From positions 1 to 39,271 of the forward strand of contig WQSG01000027.1 of NCBI GenBank assembly GCA_009788055.1: DNA of 39,271 nt. The letters run 5' to 3'. This stretch comes from Defluviitaleaceae bacterium. GTDB lineage: Bacteria; Bacillota; Clostridia; Lachnospirales; WQUN01. This document shows positions 1-8,149 of the stretch, in pieces (position 1 is the stretch's first letter; each line of letters opens with the position of its first letter). The position numbers and the translations under genes are program-made. The notes below the pieces were generated by a model. The model did not search any database, had not been told where the DNA came from, and saw only the letters and a list, made by a program, of their open reading frames with translations.

Positions 1-1
1 C

Positions 2-844
2 CCTTCGGGAATTTGTGCGCAAGCCATTTTAGACCACACGAAAATAAAAACAATAGGGCTGTGCAACGCGCCTATCGGAATAATGGCCAACCCCGTAAAT
101 GCCCTTCTGGGCGAGGGCGCAACCGCCGAACTCGATTACGTAGGGCTTAACCATCTCAGCTTTTTAACCAGCATTCGCGCAAACGGCAAAGACCTGCTAC
201 AGGAAGCCATAAACGGCAATGACGACCTTCTGGAAAAACTGGACATGATAATGGGTTTCGGCAAAGATGTAATACGAAAAGTGGGCGGCGTTCCCAGCTA
301 CTATATGCATTATTTCATCCACCCCCGAGCGTCGCTAAAAAAACTGCACGACGCAACAGAAACACGCGGCGAAGAATGTATGCGAATAGAAGAGGAACTT
401 CTTGCCCTGTACTCGGACGCAAGCTTATTCGTAAAGCCCGAGCAACTTTCCCAACGCGGCGGCGCAATGTATTCCGAAGCCGCTTGCGCCCTTGCAGAAT
501 CCATTTACACCGACAACAATAAAATCCACGTAGTAAACGCATACAACAACGGTGCAATCCCCTTCATGGCAGACCGCGATGTAGTGGAAACCCGCGCAAC
601 CGTCGGCAAAAACGGCGCGAAAATGCTACCCGCAACCGTACACGGCGGCGAATACATCCAAGGCATAATGCACTCCATCAAAGCCTACGAATACCTCACG
701 GTAAAAGCCGCAATAAACGGCTCACGCACCGACGCAATTTCCGCCCTCCTAGCCAACCCTCTAATCGCCGACTACGACACAGCCGTCGCCTGCTTCAACG
801 AAATGCTTGAAGCCCACAGGGATTATCTGCCGCAGTTTGGTTAG
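2..844 (+). CDS. Family-4 glycoside hydrolase (6-phospho-beta-glucosidase type), 5' truncated by window edge
   Basis: This is a cytoplasmic NAD+- and Mn2+-dependent glycosidase of family GH4, which typically hydrolyses phosphorylated disaccharides brought in by a PTS. The frame is open from base 2, so the methionine at base 83 is internal and the N-terminal NAD-binding half lies outside the window. Visible hallmarks are GLCNAPIG, with the conserved metal-binding Cys, and GLNHLSF, with the metal-binding His. The rest matches the usual GH4 C-terminal half and ends with TAG at 842-844. The 6-phospho-beta-glucosidase subgroup is inferred from the GLNHLSF region; the exact substrate cannot be read. 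A mosaic repeat element starts 6 bases after the stop. Confidence 0.9.
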   Translation, partial: PSGICAQAILDHTKIKTIGLCNAPIGIMANPVNALLGEGATAELDYVGLNHLSFLTSIRANGKDLLQEAINGNDDLLEKLDMIMGFGKDVIRKVGGVPSYYMHYFIHPRASLKKLHDATETRGEECMRIEEELLALYSDASLFVKPEQLSQRGGAMYSEAACALAESIYTDNNKIHVVNAYNNGAIPFMADRDVVETRATVGKNGAKMLPATVHGGEYIQGIMHSIKAYEYLTVKAAINGSRTDAISALLANPLIADYDTAVACFNEMLEAHRDYLPQFG

Positions 845-850
845 CAAAAA

Positions 851-1035
851 AAGTTCTCGGGGGTTTCACCCCCGACCCCCCACAAGGGGACAAGTCCCCT
901 TGACCCCTAACTCAAAACCGCGCATTCGCGCGGTTTTGGGAATACGAGACAGTTTATCGCTAGTCAAAATTTAAAGTTTTTGTTCAAACTTTTTTCAAAA
1001 AGTTTGTGGGGTTCGGGGCAACGCCCCGAGAACTT
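851..1035. repeat. Mosaic hairpin element, copy E1 (185 bp)
   Basis: The ends are perfect 12-bp inverted repeats, AAGTTCTCGGGG at 851-862 and its complement at 1024-1035, and each end folds into its own hairpin. Inside are a hairpin AAGGGGAC/GTCCCCTT, a hairpin AAAACCGCGC/GCGCGGTTTT and a block at 951-1010 that recurs inverted at 14805-14864 with one mismatch in 60. It lies between the glycosidase stop and the asnB leader. Confidence 0.85.
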
Positions 1036-1088
1036 AACGTATGTTCATTATAAAAAATGGAAAAAATTATACAAAGGAGAGCGGCTGA

Positions 1089-2915
1089 ATGTGCGGGTTT
1101 TGCGGATTTACGGGCAGTGAATTTAACAATGCCGATAATACTGTAATTGGAAAGATGACGGAGCGTATAGCGCACCGCGGGCCGGACGGCGTGGGTTTTC
1201 ACGTTACGGACGCGGTTTCGCTTGGGTTTCGGCGGCTTTCCTTTTTTGATTTGGAGAACGGAAGCCAGCCGATGAACAGTGCGGACGGCGTACTTACAAT
1301 TGTGTTCAACGGCGAAATTTATAACCACCGCGAATTAAAAGCGGAGCTTGAGGAGAAGGGGCGGGTTTTTAAAACCACTTCGGACACGGAGGTTCTGCTG
1401 GTTTTGTTTGAAGAGTACGGCGAGGAAATGTTAAACAGGTTGCGTGGAATGTTTGCCTTTTTGATATATAATCACGAAACAGACGAGCTGTTTGCGGCGC
1501 GGGATTACTTTGGCATCAAGCCGTTTTACTATGGAATTTTGAACGGGCAGTTCCTTTTTGCGTCAGAGATTAAAGCGTTTTTGGAATATCCCGCTTTTGT
1601 GAAAAAGATAAACCCGACTGCGTTGCAACACTATTTGTCGTTTCAATATTCTGTTACGGACGAGACATTTTTTGCGGGCATTTACAAATTACCGGCGGCG
1701 CATTATATAAAATTTAAAACGGGCAAGGCAGATATAAAGCGGTATTGGCAAGCGGAATTTAAACCCGACGAGACACTTTTTATCGGCGAAATAACGGACG
1801 AAATTGACGCGGTTGTAAAAAATTCTGTGGAGTATCACCAACGTGCGGATGTTACAATTGGTTCGTTACTTTCGGGCGGGGTGGATTCTTCGTATGTTGC
1901 CGCCATCGCGGACAAGGTTGAAAAAACCTTTACCGTGGGCTTTGATTACGACGGTTTTTCCGAAATAGAACACGCGAAAAATCTTTCGGCGGAAAAGGGC
2001 GTTGAAAACGTAAGCAAGATTATTACAACGGAAGAATTTTGGGAAGCACTGCCGAAAATCCAATATCATATGGACGAACCGCTTGCAGACCCCGCCGCAA
2101 TCGCACTGTATTTTGTATGTAAGCTGGCGCGGGAACACGTGAAGGGTGTGCTTTCGGGCGAGGGCGCGGATGAACTTTTCGGCGGCTACGGCATCTACCG
2201 CGAGCCGTTGGATTTAACGCCGATTACGCGCTTGCCCATGCCCGTGCGGCGCACGTTGGGTTTTCTTGCAAAAATGTTCCCGTTTCGCGTGAAGGGAAAA
2301 AATTATCTTATTCGCGGCTCAAAAACTGTGGAAGAACGATTCATAGGCAACGCAAATATTTTCTCCCACGAGGAGCGCGAACAAATTTTGCACGAAACAA
2401 ACGCGCCGCCCCCGCAAGAAATAACGCGCCAATATTACGAAAAAGCAAAGCACCATGACGATATCACAAAAATGCAATATCTTGATATTCACCTGTGGCT
2501 TGTGGGCGATATTTTGCTTAAAGCGGATAAAATGTCTATGGCAAATTCGCTGGAGTCGCGTGTGCCGTTTTTGGATAAAGAGGTTTTTGCCGTGGCGTCC
2601 AAAATTCCCACGCGCTACCGCATGAACAAACAAAACGGAAAATTTGCCTTGCGTCGCGCCGCAAAACGCAACTTCAAGGATAAGCGCGAAAAAAAGCGGC
2701 TGGGTTTTCCTGTTCCCACCCGCCACTGGTTACGCGAAGAAAAATACTATGAAATCGTCCGCACCGCCCTTACCCAAGATTTTATGGCAGAATTTTTTAA
2801 AACCGAAAAGCTGATATCTTTGCTGGAACGCCACAAGCGCGGCAAAGAAGATAACAGCCGCAAAATTTGGACTGTGTTTATGTTTTCGGTTTGGTACAAG
2901 GAATTTTTTACTTGA
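1089..2915 (+). CDS. asnB: Asparagine synthase, glutamine-hydrolysing
   Basis: It converts aspartate, glutamine and ATP to asparagine. The protein has 608 residues, normal for AsnB. The N-terminal MCGFCGF supplies the catalytic Cys2 of the class-II glutamine amidotransferase domain (about residues 1-215). The synthetase domain follows, with the pyrophosphate-binding loop SGGVDSS at residues 262-268 and GEGADELFGGY further on. The start is fixed by Cys2 and by the Shine-Dalgarno AAAGGAGAG just upstream. The 3' end overlaps the convergent lipid-kinase gene by 8 bases, leaving no room for a separate terminator. A mosaic repeat sits about 50 bases upstream, so the promoter must lie in or next to it. 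Confidence 0.96.
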   Translation: MCGFCGFTGSEFNNADNTVIGKMTERIAHRGPDGVGFHVTDAVSLGFRRLSFFDLENGSQPMNSADGVLTIVFNGEIYNHRELKAELEEKGRVFKTTSDTEVLLVLFEEYGEEMLNRLRGMFAFLIYNHETDELFAARDYFGIKPFYYGILNGQFLFASEIKAFLEYPAFVKKINPTALQHYLSFQYSVTDETFFAGIYKLPAAHYIKFKTGKADIKRYWQAEFKPDETLFIGEITDEIDAVVKNSVEYHQRADVTIGSLLSGGVDSSYVAAIADKVEKTFTVGFDYDGFSEIEHAKNLSAEKGVENVSKIITTEEFWEALPKIQYHMDEPLADPAAIALYFVCKLAREHVKGVLSGEGADELFGGYGIYREPLDLTPITRLPMPVRRTLGFLAKMFPFRVKGKNYLIRGSKTVEERFIGNANIFSHEEREQILHETNAPPPQEITRQYYEKAKHHDDITKMQYLDIHLWLVGDILLKADKMSMANSLESRVPFLDKEVFAVASKIPTRYRMNKQNGKFALRRAAKRNFKDKREKKRLGFPVPTRHWLREEKYYEIVRTALTQDFMAEFFKTEKLISLLERHKRGKEDNSRKIWTVFMFSVWYKEFFT

Positions 2916-3807
2916 AGCCCTTTGGCACAAGCAAGTTAAGCCCGCCTTTTTCGCAGGTGATTTTTAGCGGCATTTCAGGGCCGGGTTCGCCGTCTACGTC
3001 TGTGCTTATGGGGTCTGTGCCGAGGTACTCTATTGAAACGGAAGTTTCGTGGGAAAATAAAACGCGGTGGTCTTCCAAGTGTTCGCCCGCAAGAATTTTA
3101 AGGAACAAGCCCGCGATATCCTTCATTGCCATTGCGCGGAAGGCGACAAAATCCAGATAGCCGTCATTAATGGAAGCGTTTGGCGAAATTTTATTAAAGC
3201 CGCCGCAACCGCCGCTGTTTAGCACAAGAAACAGCGCGAAGTCCTCTTCGTAGGTTGCAGAGTCTGTTGTAATGCGGAGGGGAAGCGGCGTGATGTTGGG
3301 CAGTTGTCCAAGTCCTTTGATGTAATACGCAAGTTTTCCGAAAATGCTTTTTGCAAGGTTGTCGCCTGTAAGGGAATGCGACACATTTATGAAAAGCCCG
3401 CCGCCACACACATTGTTAAAATACTGCCCGTTTGCACAGCCCAAATCGGCAGAAATTACATATCCGTTTGCAATGGCTTCCGCCGCTTGACGCGGCTCTT
3501 TTGGTATTTCTAAAAAGGACGCAAAATCGTTTGCCGTTCCTGCGGGGATTATTCCAAGGGGCGTTGTTTTTCCGTTGCGTTTCATTGCGTTTATTGCCAT
3601 ATTAACCGTGCCGTCCCCGCCCGATATCACAAGGGCGTCCTCGTTTGTGAGTTCGGCTATGGCGGTTTCCATTGTTTCTTCCGTGGTGACGCGTATTGTG
3701 TTTGTTAGATATCCCGCATCAAAAAAAATCTCCGCACAGGAATCCAGCGCGTCTTTAAATCGCCTGTCCCCCGAAAACGGATTGTATATCAGCCTCAATT
3801 TTTTCAT
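2908..3807 (-). CDS. Diacylglycerol kinase-family lipid kinase (YegS/DagK type)
   Basis: This is a soluble or membrane-associated lipid kinase of the DAGK catalytic family. It has 299 residues, the usual length. The N-terminus KKLRLIYNPFSG and the nucleotide-binding GGDGTVN at residues 63-69 are diagnostic, and a second half with mixed strands ends in LVPKGFK, as in the family. Members phosphorylate diacylglycerol or related lipids in phospholipid recycling; the substrate here is unknown. The start has an AAGGA about 12 bases upstream, somewhat distant. It is convergent with, and overlaps, asnB. Confidence 0.92.
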   Translation of the reverse strand: MKKLRLIYNPFSGDRRFKDALDSCAEIFFDAGYLTNTIRVTTEETMETAIAELTNEDALVISGGDGTVNMAINAMKRNGKTTPLGIIPAGTANDFASFLEIPKEPRQAAEAIANGYVISADLGCANGQYFNNVCGGGLFINVSHSLTGDNLAKSIFGKLAYYIKGLGQLPNITPLPLRITTDSATYEEDFALFLVLNSGGCGGFNKISPNASINDGYLDFVAFRAMAMKDIAGLFLKILAGEHLEDHRVLFSHETSVSIEYLGTDPISTDVDGEPGPEMPLKITCEKGGLNLLVPKGFK

Positions 3808-3869
3808 TGCGGAAACCAGTCCTTACAATTAATATGTAGCGAAACCGCGATAAGCGGCCTCGAATTTTT

Positions 3870-4289
3870 TTAAAGAAGTGAAGATTTAATGCCTTCGGGC
3901 AAGCTTGCTTTGTCGCAGTTTAGGCTTATTGTAAAGCCTACTTGGTTTGTTTTAACCAGCGAGTCCAGCCTGTTTTTTAATTTTTCAAGGCAGTCGTCCG
4001 CAACAATGTCTTGCGCCAAAATATTGTTTAAACTGTCTACATAAATGTGCCTGATATCGCTGTTCATTGCCAAAATGCCAAGCACGAAACCGATAAACTC
4101 GCGGTAGTTTGCAAGCTCACCGCTTTCCGCAACCACATACCGCACATCGCGGTGAAGGTCGTGCAGGTGTCTGCGATTGTCGTCGATAAACACTAAGTTG
4201 CCGTCTGTTACTTTTGCGTCTTGGTTGGACATATCAATTAGCTTTTTTGTTTTGCCTTCGCCCTTCATTCCTGCTAAAAATTGTACCAT
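3870..4289 (-). CDS. Small P-loop ATP-binding protein of unknown role
   Basis: The protein has 139 residues and an N-terminal Walker-A-like motif GMKGEGKTKKLI (residues 7-18). A hydrophobic strand ending in a DD pair (LVFIDDN) and a later HIYVDSLNN segment may serve as the Walker-B region. Short clostridial proteins of this type are often labelled ATP-binding or PilT-like, but nothing here shows a pilus role. A strong Shine-Dalgarno AAGGGAGG precedes ATG at 4289. It is transcribed divergently from the ABC importer. The function is not known. Confidence 0.7.
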   Translation of the reverse strand: MVQFLAGMKGEGKTKKLIDMSNQDAKVTDGNLVFIDDNRRHLHDLHRDVRYVVAESGELANYREFIGFVLGILAMNSDIRHIYVDSLNNILAQDIVADDCLEKLKNRLDSLVKTNQVGFTISLNCDKASLPEGIKSSLL

Positions 4290-4331
4290 TTATAAACGCC
4301 TCCCTTAATAATTAACTTGTCTTACTTTTTC

Positions 4332-4359
4332 AGTATAACACACTTATTCCAAATAAGGG
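4332..4359 (-). promoter_or_regulatory. Probable extended -10 promoter of the small P-loop gene
   Basis: On the minus strand TGTTATACT gives an extended -10 box (AGTATA at 4332-4337 on the plus strand). The -35 region is weak and overlaps a small dyad, CTTATT-CCA-AATAAG, at 4343-4357, which could be an operator. No strong -35 hexamer is present. Confidence 0.45.
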
Positions 4360-4392
4360 AAATGTTTTTGTAATAAAACTGTAATAAAATCG

Positions 4393-4421
4393 TTGACGGG
4401 TTTTTGTACAGCGCGTATAAT
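4393..4421 (+). promoter_or_regulatory. Sigma-A promoter of the ABC importer operon
   Basis: TTGACG at 4393-4398 and TATAAT at 4416-4421 are separated by exactly 17 bases. The leader to the ATG at 4461 is too short for a T-box or riboswitch. Confidence 0.85.
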
Positions 4422-4460
4422 TCGCTTTGTGACTTTATTTTTAGGAAGAAGAGAGGAAGA

Positions 4461-5474
4461 ATGAAAATGAAATTTGTACTTATGTTAATGGTTTCTGCAC
4501 TTTTGATGGCGGGCTTTGTGGCTTGCAGCGACGGAAACGAAAGCGCACCTGCGGCAGGCGGAGACACTGCGGCAGACACCGCCGAACGCACTTTCCAAAT
4601 CGGCGTGATTCAGTTATCCGAACACCCCGCGCTTGTAGCCGCGCAAGACGGCTTTATGGCGGCGATTGAGTACTATGGCGTTCCCGCAGTTTTTGACGTG
4701 CAAAACGCACTTGGTGACCGCGATGTTCTGCCAACCATTGCAGACAGGCACGTAAACAATAATGTTGACCTAATCCTCGCAATTGCAACCCCAAGCGTGC
4801 AAGCAATGTTTGCCGCAACAAATGAAATTCCCATTGTGGGTTCTGCAATTACCAGCTACGAACGCGCAGGTGTGGTTGCAAGCAACGAAGCACCCGGGTA
4901 TAACGTAACGGGCGCGTCGGACATGAACCCAATCCAGCACCAAATTAACATGATTTTTGACTTTGTGCCCGATATGGAAATACTGGGCATTGCATACGCT
5001 TCCGGCGAACCCAACGCGGTGTATCAAGCCGAACTTGCGATAGCCTATGCAGAATCCCTTGGGCTGGAAGTTATCACAGGTTCTGTTACAACCGTGGGCG
5101 AAGTTCAGCAAAACATCCTCTCGCTTGCAACACGCGCAGATGCAATTTGGCTTCCCACAGACAATACTCATGCGGATTCCATGCCTATCGTAGGGCAAGT
5201 TGCAATTGAAACGGGCATTCCCGTTTTCCCCGGTGAAGATATGATGGTAATGGGCGGCGGCCTTGCAACCCTTTCCATCAACTATTTTGAACTTGGTTTT
5301 GAATCAGGCAGAATGGCTCGCGATATCCTTATCTACGGCGCAGACCCTGCCGAAATGCCAATCCGCTTCGGCATGGACCTTAACCTCAACTACATCATAA
5401 ACGGCTTCATGGCAGAAGAACTGGGCATTGAAGTTCCCGCCCACTTTGCAGATTACGTCTGGTTCCCGGAATAG
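4461..5474 (+). CDS. ABC transporter substrate-binding lipoprotein (PF04392 type)
   Basis: This is the extracellular binding component of an importer anchored at the membrane by lipid. The start is at 4461, after GAGAGGAAG, which gives MKMKFVLMLMVSALLMA followed by a lipobox ending in Cys (GFVAC) and a Ser/Gly/Ala-rich linker. An in-frame upstream ATG at 4404 lies over the promoter and is rejected. The mature part resembles the family of tryptophan/tyrosine and related amino-acid or nucleoside binding proteins that pair with BPD_transp_2-type permeases. Permease and ATPase genes follow directly. The ligand is not readable; an aromatic amino acid is a guess from the family. Confidence 0.88.
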   Translation: MKMKFVLMLMVSALLMAGFVACSDGNESAPAAGGDTAADTAERTFQIGVIQLSEHPALVAAQDGFMAAIEYYGVPAVFDVQNALGDRDVLPTIADRHVNNNVDLILAIATPSVQAMFAATNEIPIVGSAITSYERAGVVASNEAPGYNVTGASDMNPIQHQINMIFDFVPDMEILGIAYASGEPNAVYQAELAIAYAESLGLEVITGSVTTVGEVQQNILSLATRADAIWLPTDNTHADSMPIVGQVAIETGIPVFPGEDMMVMGGGLATLSINYFELGFESGRMARDILIYGADPAEMPIRFGMDLNLNYIINGFMAEELGIEVPAHFADYVWFPE

Positions 5475-5481
5475 GACTGCG

Positions 5482-5512
5482 AAGACCGTGGGGGCGTTGC
5501 TCTCACGGTCTT
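5482..5512 (+). terminator. Stem-loop between binding protein and permease (attenuator-like)
   Basis: A perfect 9-bp stem, AAGACCGTG with CACGGTCTT, lies 8 bases after the binding-protein stop and is followed by TCTCCTCAAATTTTTT. It could stabilise or partly terminate the message so that binding protein exceeds permease. Its arm equals the end sequence of the mosaic repeats, so it may be a solo end of that family. Confidence 0.6.
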
Positions 5513-5548
5513 TCTCCTCAAATTTTTTCACCATGAAAGGCGAAGCAT

Positions 5549-6493
5549 ATGTTTATTTTACAGTTTTTTGAGAACAACTGGATTGTTATGCAGGGTGCGG
5601 TATCGCTTGGGATAATTTTTTCGCTTATGGCGATGGGCGTATTTTTGGCGTTTCGTATTTTGGAAATGCCTGATTTGAGTGTAGAGGGTTCTATTATTTT
5701 AGGGGCGGGCATGAGTGCGCGGCTTATCTCGGGCGGTATGAATCCGTTTCTGGCGACGCTTTTGTCTGTGCTTGTGGGAAGCGCGGCGGGTTTTTGCACG
5801 GGCTTTCTGCATACGAAGCTGAAAATCCCCAGCATTTTGGCGGGTATTTTAACAATGGTTGCGGCGTACTCTGTGGTGTTTCGGATAATGGGCGCGAATA
5901 ATGTGCCGCTTCTTCCGCACGGGCCGCAAAGGGTTACGTCGGTTTTTACATTTTTGCAAGACTGGGGGCTTTCGCGGCCTAATGCGATTATTTTACTTTC
6001 GGTTGTAGTTGTTGTAGTGGTTAGTGCGTTGTTGTATTGCTTTATGGGAACGGAGTTCGGCAGTGCAATCCGTGCCACAGGCAATAACAGACAGATGGTT
6101 AAAGCACAAGGAATTAACACAGATATTATGATTATCGCTTGCCTTATGTTGTCTAACGGAATGGTCGCGCTTGCGGGTTCTTTGTGGGCGCAACAACAGG
6201 GCTTTGCGTCGGTTGATATGGGTATCGGAACTATTGTTATCGGCTTGGCGTCCGTTATTATTGCGGAAGTTATTTTCCGCCCGCGCAGGTTTTGGACAAG
6301 TCTTATTGCAATTGTAATTGGTTCGATTATTTACAGGTTAATTATCGCGCTTGCGTTAAGTGTAGATTTTATGCGGTCAACAGACTTGCGCCTTGTTACG
6401 GCAGTAATTGTGGCGTTCGCGCTTTGCTTGCCGCTTCTCCGTGACAATATCGCAAAGTTAAGAAAATTTATCCGCAACAGGGGGAATACGTAA
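5549..6493 (+). CDS. ABC transporter permease (BPD_transp_2 family)
   Basis: A polytopic membrane protein of 314 residues with about eight or nine hydrophobic segments. It has the family-typical pattern: an early membrane segment with MPDLSVEGS, a conserved FCTGFLHTKLKIPSILAGI stretch, and later GMVALAGSLWAQQQGFA. It forms the channel with the upstream lipoprotein and the downstream ATPase. The start has AAAGGCG upstream. Its last base is the first base of the next start codon (TAATG), so translation is coupled. Confidence 0.92.
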   Translation: MFILQFFENNWIVMQGAVSLGIIFSLMAMGVFLAFRILEMPDLSVEGSIILGAGMSARLISGGMNPFLATLLSVLVGSAAGFCTGFLHTKLKIPSILAGILTMVAAYSVVFRIMGANNVPLLPHGPQRVTSVFTFLQDWGLSRPNAIILLSVVVVVVVSALLYCFMGTEFGSAIRATGNNRQMVKAQGINTDIMIIACLMLSNGMVALAGSLWAQQQGFASVDMGIGTIVIGLASVIIAEVIFRPRRFWTSLIAIVIGSIIYRLIIALALSVDFMRSTDLRLVTAVIVAFALCLPLLRDNIAKLRKFIRNRGNT

Positions 6494-7287
6494 TGTTGAC
6501 GCTGGCAGGTATCAAAAAGACGTTCGACCCCGGCACACCCATCGAAAAACACGCGCTTCATGGGGTTTCGCTTCACTTGGAAAAAGGTGACTATGTAACA
6601 GTAATCGGCGGAAACGGCGCGGGAAAAAGCACCCTCTTAAATACCATTGCGGGCACATTTTTCCCGGACGAAGGAAAAATAACGGTAGACGCTGTGGACG
6701 TAACAAACTTGCATGAACATAAACGCGCATTGTACTTGGGGCGTGTTTTCCAAGACCCCCGTGCGGGAACAGCCGCCGATATGTTCATTGAAGAAAATCT
6801 TGCGCTGGCATACCGCAGAGGAAAGTCCCGCACTTTGCGCTGGCACATAACCGCCAAGGAACGCGCCATGTACCGCGAACGCCTTGCGACACTCGGGCTT
6901 GGGCTGGAAAACCGCCTGACAGACAAAGTAGGTTTGCTTTCGGGCGGGCAAAGGCAAGCATTGTCCCTCTTGATGGCAACCCTGCGCGAACCGCGTGTTC
7001 TTCTACTGGACGAACACACCGCCGCGTTAGACCCCAAAACCGCAAAAACCGTTCTGGATTTAACAAACCAACTCGTACACGAAAACAACCTTACCACTCT
7101 AATGGTAACGCACAATATGCGCGACGCCCTTAAAAACGGCAACCGCATAATAATGATGCACGAAGGTAATCTTATCCTTGACGTAAAGGGCGAGGAAAAA
7201 ACCAACCTAACCGTACCCGACCTTCTAAAAATGTTTGAAACCGCCAGCGGCGAAGAAATGGCATCAGACAGGATGTTGTTGACGTAA
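6493..7287 (+). CDS. ABC transporter ATP-binding protein
   Basis: The nucleotide-binding subunit of the importer, 264 residues. Walker A is GGNGAGKST near residue 36, the ABC signature is LSGGQRQALSLLMA, Walker B is VLLLDEHTAALDP, and a switch His follows in MVTHNM. HTAALDP is typical of ATPases paired with BPD_transp_2 permeases. The start overlaps the permease stop. The gene ends 3 bases before the convergent amidase gene. Confidence 0.93.
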   Translation: MLTLAGIKKTFDPGTPIEKHALHGVSLHLEKGDYVTVIGGNGAGKSTLLNTIAGTFFPDEGKITVDAVDVTNLHEHKRALYLGRVFQDPRAGTAADMFIEENLALAYRRGKSRTLRWHITAKERAMYRERLATLGLGLENRLTDKVGLLSGGQRQALSLLMATLREPRVLLLDEHTAALDPKTAKTVLDLTNQLVHENNLTTLMVTHNMRDALKNGNRIIMMHEGNLILDVKGEEKTNLTVPDLLKMFETASGEEMASDRMLLT

Positions 7288-7290
7288 TTT

Positions 7291-8061
7291 TTACGTCGCA
7301 ATGTCCGGAAGCAACCCGGCGCGTTCAAACATCCGATGAACGACAAGGAGAATGCGCATCATGTTTTCGTCTATGTCCAAGTTGTCGGGGGTGCGCCCTG
7401 AAAGGACGCGCATATCTACAAGGTGTTGCATTCCTGCCTGCGCCCATTCGGGCATATCTTGAATTGTGCGGTACACCATTTCACTCACCTCCTTTCCGTT
7501 TTCGGGCTGAATGTTTAGGAATTGAAAAACGCCGCTTGCTAATGCTTCTGCCATAAGGGGGCGTCTGTCGCGCAGTACGGTGATGTCAAGTAGGTTTGGG
7601 TTTGCGGTGATGAATGCCAATTCTACAAGCACGGCGGGCATTGCGGAACGCCGCAAAACAGACAGCCCGCCGCTGTGTTGAGATTGCCCGTCAAGCTTAA
7701 CGCCTCGGTCGCGCAAGCTCGTTGCTGCGATAAACGCCGAATGCACGCATTCCGCAAACGCCCTGTCTTGGGGCTTTGTTGCCGCGAAAAATGTTTCGTA
7801 ACCGTTTGCGGTGTCCGCCGTAAACCCGTTGCAGTGAACGCTTACATACAAATCCGCGCCCCATGTGTTTGCGGCTTGCCATCGTTGCGCGGGGCTGATA
7901 TCTTCCGTGCGGCTGTACATTACTTCCACCCCCGCGCAAATAAGCATTATCCCAAAACGCTTCGACACTTCCAGCGCGATATCCGACTCACGCATTCCGT
8001 TGCCAACCGCGCCCGGGTCGCGCCCCCCGTGTCCGGGGTCGATAAAAACTTTAAAACTCAC
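7291..8061 (-). CDS. N-acetylmuramoyl-L-alanine amidase (Amidase_3) with C-terminal helical domain
   Basis: A zinc enzyme that cuts the amide bond between N-acetylmuramic acid and the stem peptide. Zinc ligands are visible as His11 (DPGHGG), Glu25 (MRESD) and His76 (SVHCNG), and a C-terminal VELAFITN carries the usual catalytic Glu. There is no signal peptide, so it may be phage-derived, secreted non-classically or released by lysis. About 60 residues after the catalytic domain (MVYRTIQDMPEWAQAG onward) look like the small helical tail found on clostridial and phage amidases. The start is GTG at 8061 with AAAGGAGGG upstream. Confidence 0.9.
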   Translation of the reverse strand: MSFKVFIDPGHGGRDPGAVGNGMRESDIALEVSKRFGIMLICAGVEVMYSRTEDISPAQRWQAANTWGADLYVSVHCNGFTADTANGYETFFAATKPQDRAFAECVHSAFIAATSLRDRGVKLDGQSQHSGGLSVLRRSAMPAVLVELAFITANPNLLDITVLRDRRPLMAEALASGVFQFLNIQPENGKEVSEMVYRTIQDMPEWAQAGMQHLVDMRVLSGRTPDNLDIDENMMRILLVVHRMFERAGLLPDIAT

Positions 8062-8149
8062 TTGCTTCCCTCCTTTGTAGTGGATAAAATAACTTGTCCT
8101 ATTAGTTTACCTGCAAAGGTTTTGATTGTAATTTGATACGGGCTTTGAA

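Noticed and set aside
984-1328. Minus-strand frame over the asnB start
   Set aside because: It is a shadow of asnB and of the repeat, without its own ribosome site.
4404-4460. Earlier start for the substrate-binding lipoprotein
   Set aside because: It would place the start codon between the -35 and -10 boxes and would bury the signal peptide.
4420-4460. T-box or amino-acid riboswitch before the importer
   Set aside because: The leader is only about 35 bases and has no conserved T-box sequence or anti-terminator.
7675-8136. Plus-strand frame opposite the amidase
   Set aside because: The amidase motifs fix the minus strand as coding; the other frame has no known features.
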